Assembly: GCA_024697545.1 (NCBI GenBank)
Contig: JAILFN010000048.1
Span: 37,225-101,224, forward strand
Direction of reading: 5' to 3'
From: Ruminococcus sp.
Lineage (GTDB): Bacteria; Bacillota; Clostridia; Oscillospirales; Ruminococcaceae
Length of the DNA stretch: 64,000 nt
Position numbers and translations under genes: made by a program. This document shows positions 60,581 to 64,000 of this stretch, piece by piece (the stretch's first letter is position 1; each line of letters opens with the position of its first letter). The notes below the pieces were generated by a model, which saw nothing but the letters and a program-made list of their open reading frames with translations, was not told the origin of the DNA and made no database searches.

Positions 60581-61021
60581 TCAGTTTCCCGTACTTCCGA
60601 ACCCGCCCGCGCCGCGTGCGGTGTCATCAAGCTCTTCCGCTTCGCAGATCTCGGGGGTGATGATCGGTGTTACTACAAGCTGCGCTATCCTCTCGCCCGG
60701 CTGTATGGTGTATCCCTCTGCCGAAGAATTGTGCAGCGGTATGAATATCTCGCCGCGGTAATCGAGGTCTATCACGCCGACGCAGTTCGCGGGCGCAAGA
60801 CCGTGCTTAGCGGCGAGCGATGAACGTGCGTAGGTGAGCAGCACATGGCCGCTCTCGGCTTCAAGCTGTGCGGCGATGCCCGTCGGGACCTTTGCGGTCT
60901 CGCCCGAAGCTATGGTGAGCGGCTCGTCGATGCAGGCGGAAAGATCGTAGCCTGCGCTCTGCGCCGTCATTCGTTCGGGAAGCTTTGCGCCGCTGCGAAG
61001 CCGTTTTATTTTAAGTCTCAT
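60581..61021 (-). CDS. dut: deoxyuridine 5'-triphosphate nucleotidohydrolase
   Basis: A 146-aa trimeric dUTPase that converts dUTP to dUMP. Motifs: SAGYDLSA (about residue 25), ARSSLAAKHGL (about 69), GVIDLDYRGEI (about 86), PGERIAQLV (about 112) and the C-terminal RGAGGFGSTG (about 137). GAGGAG lies 9 bases before the ATG at 61021; its start overlaps the U32 stop by 11 bp, indicating coupling. Confidence 0.95.
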   Translation of the reverse strand: MRLKIKRLRSGAKLPERMTAQSAGYDLSACIDEPLTIASGETAKVPTGIAAQLEAESGHVLLTYARSSLAAKHGLAPANCVGVIDLDYRGEIFIPLHNSSAEGYTIQPGERIAQLVVTPIITPEICEAEELDDTARGAGGFGSTGN

Positions 61022-63092
61022 TTCTGGCAACTCCTCTGTAATAAAGTCCGCGGGTGATGTTTTTCAGCCCGAGGGGCCTGCCCTCTGCGAAAGCTTCGGC
61101 GATATCCCGAATCTGCTCCGCGCTCTCGTCGTAAAGCTCGAGCATAAGTATATCCGCAGCCGAAAAGTCCTTGAGCTTGTCGGATATGCAGAGCACATCG
61201 GGATTGAGCAGCTCAACGTAGCCGCGCTGCCTGCTGCATCTTACCTTTATCTCGCGCCCCGTTCTGTCATAAAGCCGCCTGCCGCAGTTTTTGCAGCCGA
61301 CCTGTGCGCGTATCGGGCAGTTGGCGGTCAGCATCAGCGGCAGCCTGCCGTAAGCCATCACGCCTGTCGGAAGCGCCCCGCCGATCGCGTTTATCTGTGA
61401 AGCTTTAAGCTCGGGCGAGAGTATGGTATCGGCAAGCCCCAGCTCTTGCAGCTTGCGGACAGCTAAGGTATTCGTGATATTGAGCCCCATGCCGCCGTGC
61501 GCGATAAGTGCGAGCCGCCGCGCAGTCTCTATGTGGGCAACGTTGGTGCAGAGGATATGCTTTACCCCCGTGCCCGCTATCTCTTTCAGCTGTTCGGTGA
61601 CGCGCTGTTCGTCAAAGGTAAATCGCGGCATGGCAACACCGAGCTTTTCTGCGGGGAAGAGAGCAAGCGCCTTTTTTACCTCTGCGATATCGGCGGGCAG
61701 GAATACAAGCTCCGTTCGTTCGGGGTCGAGCATCGAAAGCTGCTCCGCCGACTGTGCCGTGATGCGTATACTATGATGTATATGCCGCCCGCGCCGCGAA
61801 GTTTCACGGCTAAGCAATATTTCTGCGGTATCTCTGTCGAAGTCTGATGCGGCAGAGAAGTATTCTCTGCGCTTTCGGCAAAGCTCATCGGTCAGGGAAC
61901 GGCGTGCGCTGTTGAGAGCACCTGCGGGTACAGCAAGCCCGCCGTCTAAGCTGCAACTGATCTCGCCGAGTTCAAAGAAGCTGTCGCCCAGCTTTGACAG
62001 CTGCTTTTTTACAAATTCCTCATCACAGGGGCGGTTGACAGCCGCCTGCGGGATATCGCCCGTGTAAACGGCGGTCAGACCGTTTTCTTCGGCGGCGGTG
62101 ATCTTCAAAGGCTCGCCCGCTTTGATGCTGACATCAAAGCTTATGCGTGAGCGCTTGTACTCGCGGCGGTAAAGCTCGTGTATCTTTGGATACGCCGACC
62201 GCGCCGCCTGAGCGTCCTCTTTGGTGCGGCGGCCGAACATATCTCTGCCGCGCCTTGCAGTGTAATAGCCGTCGGTAAAACCGCCGCGTGAGAATACCTC
62301 AGCCAGCAGAGCTTCATCGTAGTCCTCGCCGCTGAGGGCTTTGCGGGCGGCATATGCCGAAAGCGCCGCGTACTCGGGACGCTTCATGCGCCCCTCTATC
62401 TTGTATGAATCCACGCCTGCGGCTTCTATCTCGCGCAGGTGTCTGAGGTGGCTCATGTCCTTGAGCGAAAGGGCATAGTCCTCCCGACCCTTTTTTACCG
62501 AGCAGGGAAGACGGCATGGCTGGGCGCAGCCGCCGCGGTTGGCGCTGCGTCCGCCTGTAAGGGCGCTCATATAGCACTGTCCCGAAACGCTCATGCAGAG
62601 TGCGCCGTGAACGAAGACCTCGGTCTCGATATCCTGCGCTGCGAGCTTTGCTATGATATCCGCGGGAAGCTCGCGCGACAGGACAGCGCGTTCAAAGCCC
62701 AGACGTTTTGCGAACGAGAGCCCGTCGGCGGTGTGTACGGTCATTTGCGTTGAAGCGTGCAGCGCCAGATCGGGGCAGCATTTTTCCGCCATGCTGACGA
62801 CCGCAAGATCCTGCGATATGACAGCATCAGCGCCCACCTCACAGATGAGCGCCAGTGTATCGGCAAGCTCGGGCAGCTCATCGTCGAACATGACCGTGTT
62901 TACGGCAACGTGTACCTTTACGCCGCGTTCGTGGCAGAACTCGGTGATGCGCCTGAACTCGTCCTCGTCGAAGTTGTTGGCTCCCGCGCGGGCGGAGAAT
63001 CTTTTTAGCCCGAGGTAGACGGCATCGGCACCGCAGCCGACCGCCGCGACCGCCTGTTCATATCCGCCTGCGGGAGAAAGTATCTCTGACAT
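61011..63092 (-). CDS. U32 peptidase family protein (RlhA-like, with DUF3656)
   Basis: A 693-aa protein. The N-terminal half has the U32 signature: GADAVYLGLKRFSARAGANNF, VHGALCMSVSGQCYMSA and ANRGGCAQPCRLPC (cysteines for an iron-sulfur cluster in RlhA-type members). The C-terminal half has a DUF3656-type segment and a cysteine-rich stretch (CPIRAQVGCKNCGRRLYDR). RlhA-type enzymes add a hydroxyl to 23S rRNA C2501; older annotations call them collagenases. It is the second gene of the zapA operon, 6 bp after zapA. Confidence 0.9.
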   Translation of the reverse strand: MSEILSPAGGYEQAVAAVGCGADAVYLGLKRFSARAGANNFDEDEFRRITEFCHERGVKVHVAVNTVMFDDELPELADTLALICEVGADAVISQDLAVVSMAEKCCPDLALHASTQMTVHTADGLSFAKRLGFERAVLSRELPADIIAKLAAQDIETEVFVHGALCMSVSGQCYMSALTGGRSANRGGCAQPCRLPCSVKKGREDYALSLKDMSHLRHLREIEAAGVDSYKIEGRMKRPEYAALSAYAARKALSGEDYDEALLAEVFSRGGFTDGYYTARRGRDMFGRRTKEDAQAARSAYPKIHELYRREYKRSRISFDVSIKAGEPLKITAAEENGLTAVYTGDIPQAAVNRPCDEEFVKKQLSKLGDSFFELGEISCSLDGGLAVPAGALNSARRSLTDELCRKRREYFSAASDFDRDTAEILLSRETSRRGRHIHHSIRITAQSAEQLSMLDPERTELVFLPADIAEVKKALALFPAEKLGVAMPRFTFDEQRVTEQLKEIAGTGVKHILCTNVAHIETARRLALIAHGGMGLNITNTLAVRKLQELGLADTILSPELKASQINAIGGALPTGVMAYGRLPLMLTANCPIRAQVGCKNCGRRLYDRTGREIKVRCSRQRGYVELLNPDVLCISDKLKDFSAADILMLELYDESAEQIRDIAEAFAEGRPLGLKNITRGLYYRGVARNET

Positions 63093-63098
63093 ATTCTG

Positions 63099-63665
63099 TT
63101 ATTTATCCGTCTTGGGAGCAGCTGCCGCCTGACCTCTTTCGGAGATGGGGAGGGTAACTCTGGGGGCGGTCTGAACGGGCGCTGGCGATGCAGGCTGAGC
63201 CGCCGCGGGTCTTGCCTGCTGTGCGGGGGCTGCTGCCCTCTGAGTATTCTGTCCGCCGAGTGCGCGGTCTATGCTTCCCTTTACCATCTGCGCGGCAGTT
63301 TCCTCGTCAGAAAACTGCTGGCGGAGCTTTATCTCACGTTCGAGCTGGCGTATACGTTCGTCGCGCTTTTCAAGCTCTTTGGTAAGCTTTTCGATCTCAG
63401 CGCGGGAGTCGCTCGCGTCCTCTGCATAAGCACTGATCTGGGTACGGATATTCTGCTCGGTCTGCTTATTCTTAACGAGTTCGTCAAGGCATTCGAGCGA
63501 GATTATAGCCGCAGCGTCCTGTATCGACAGCGTGCTTTTCTGTTCACGGAGCTTTGCAAAGCGGGTATTGAGAGTATCCGCCAGCTTTTCGGTATATTCC
63601 GGCGACTCATCTGTAGTCATCGGGTAGCTTCTTCCGTAAATATTTACAGTGACAGTGTTCTTCAT
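63099..63665 (-). CDS. zapA: cell division protein ZapA with Pro/Ala-rich tail
   Basis: A 188-aa protein. Residues 1-95 form ZapA: MKNTVTVNIYGRSYPM, then a helix with LADTLNTRFAKLREQ, DAAAIISLECLDEL and coiled coil to about residue 125 (ELEKRDERIRQLEREIKLRQQ). The last 55 residues are Ala/Pro/Gln-rich and disordered, unlike the short ZapA of Bacillus. ZapA stabilises FtsZ rings. GAGGAGGA lies 8 bases before the ATG at 63665; a longer frame lacks a site. Confidence 0.88.
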   Translation of the reverse strand: MKNTVTVNIYGRSYPMTTDESPEYTEKLADTLNTRFAKLREQKSTLSIQDAAAIISLECLDELVKNKQTEQNIRTQISAYAEDASDSRAEIEKLTKELEKRDERIRQLEREIKLRQQFSDEETAAQMVKGSIDRALGGQNTQRAAAPAQQARPAAAQPASPAPVQTAPRVTLPISERGQAAAAPKTDK

Positions 63666-63723
63666 TTTTATATCCTCCTCATATATTATGTTCACAAAAC
63701 AGCGCAATTACCCTATTATATCT

Positions 63724-63752
63724 ATTATACTATAAAATACAAGGATTGTAAA
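63724..63752 (-). promoter_or_regulatory. sigma-A promoter of the zapA operon
   Basis: Minus strand TTTACA (63752-63747) and TATAAT (63729-63724), 17-bp spacing. A second TATAAT (63720-63715) with TTGTAT at 16-bp spacing overlaps it. Confidence 0.78.
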
Positions 63753-63861
63753 TACTTCATAAAGATTTTTTTCTTTTTTTGCCCCACCGACCTTACCGAC
63801 CGCCCCAGCCATTCAACGCACCATAGCAATCAAACCCAAAGCCCACAATCTACCCCAGCAC

Positions 63862-64000
63862 GAACACGAGTGAGTTAGTCGAGGCAAAGAGGATAAGGAG
63901 ATGGGGGAGCGCGAGGGGGTAGGAACCTTAAGGGGAAAGTCCTCGACTACGGCGATAGCCACCCCCTCCTGTCCCCTTGTGGTTCCTATCCCCTCGCAGT
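63862..64000. repeat. interleaved inverted-repeat element at the window edge
   Basis: GCGAGGGGGTAGGAACC (63911-63927) matches the reverse complement of 63981-63997 at 16 of 17 bases, with further partial pairing to 63936/63972. A second pair, TAGTCGAGG (63876-63884) with CCTCGACTA (63941-63949), is perfect at 9 bp and interleaves with the first. No coding sequence. It may continue beyond position 64000. The stretch 63753-63861 is AT-rich or A/C-rich and holds nothing I recognise. Confidence 0.65.

Noticed and set aside
59665..60660. Long open frame opposite the amidohydrolase and dut genes (331 codons)
   Set aside because: Both covered genes have clear catalytic motifs; the antisense translation has none.
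1..64000. tRNA, rRNA, prophage and insertion sequence genes
   Set aside because: I saw no cloverleaf sequence, rRNA-like block, transposase, integrase or phage structural motif in the gaps or coding frames.

Overview
The window looks like a chromosomal segment of a low-to-mid GC Gram-positive Firmicute, most probably a Ruminococcus-like member of the Oscillospiraceae. The reasons are the strong AGGAGG-type ribosome binding sites, many TTGACA/TATAAT promoters with 17-bp spacers, FtsEX next to coiled-coil M23 hydrolases, a Ser46-type HPr, class I fumarase, lipobox lipoproteins, and a Gram-positive-style type IV pilus locus without a secretin. The species assignment is inference; nothing in the window identifies it by itself. 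I saw no rRNA, tRNA, CRISPR array, transposase, phage or plasmid gene.

Layout. 1-10.9 kb: the end of a type IV pilus assembly locus (PilO-like protein, a very large PilX/GspK-like protein, two prepilin-like proteins of which one is 778 aa with four tandem modules, prepilin peptidase on the opposite strand, PilB and PilT ATPases). 11-18.6 kb: polyprenyl-phosphate glycosyltransferase, MurC, a LexA-like repressor that seems to have lost autocleavage, a zinc-ribbon membrane protein, cardiolipin synthase and a LacI-type sensor/GGDEF protein. 18.7-25.5 kb (minus strand): YfhO-like membrane glycosyltransferase, small membrane proteins, SseB-like protein, a second GtrB-like glycosyltransferase and TatD. 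25.6-32.1 kb (minus): zinc-ribbon membrane protein and a SurA/PrsA-like lipoprotein with a large acidic insert; then the operon rimO-pgsA-cysS-cyclophilin. 32.2-39.8 kb (minus): a huge polytopic membrane protein, a cassette of zinc-ribbon membrane protein, condensation-type acyltransferase and TetR regulator, and an AlaA-like aminotransferase.

40-45.1 kb (plus): purB, two lipoproteins, an AraD-type epimerase and an OGG-type DNA glycosylase. 45.1-52.8 kb (minus): HD-GYP membrane protein, two paralogous M23 hydrolases with coiled coils, ftsX, ftsE, and a CdaR/PucR-type regulator. 53.3-56.2 kb (plus): rimM, trmD and HPr, with an unrelated exported protein gene lying antisense between rimM and trmD. 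56.2-63.7 kb (minus): two bacterial PH-domain membrane proteins, a hairpin-rich non-coding element, fumarase alpha subunit, amidohydrolase, dUTPase, U32 peptidase-like protein and ZapA. The last ~140 bases hold a second inverted-repeat element that may continue past the window.

How genes work together. The pilus ATPase PilB carries an MshEN-like N-terminus, a known c-di-GMP binding fold, and the window also encodes a GGDEF protein and an HD-GYP protein, so c-di-GMP control of the pilus is a reasonable hypothesis. FtsEX and the two M23 proteins form a likely division/elongation hydrolase system. YfhO and the two GtrB-like enzymes suggest decoration of a cell-surface polymer with sugars from undecaprenyl-phosphate carriers. 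The most unusual items are the modular pseudopilin, the non-cleavable LexA-like protein, the acidic insert in the foldase, the paired TTACAA/TTGTAA palindromes upstream of the cdaR-like gene, and the two structured intergenic elements.
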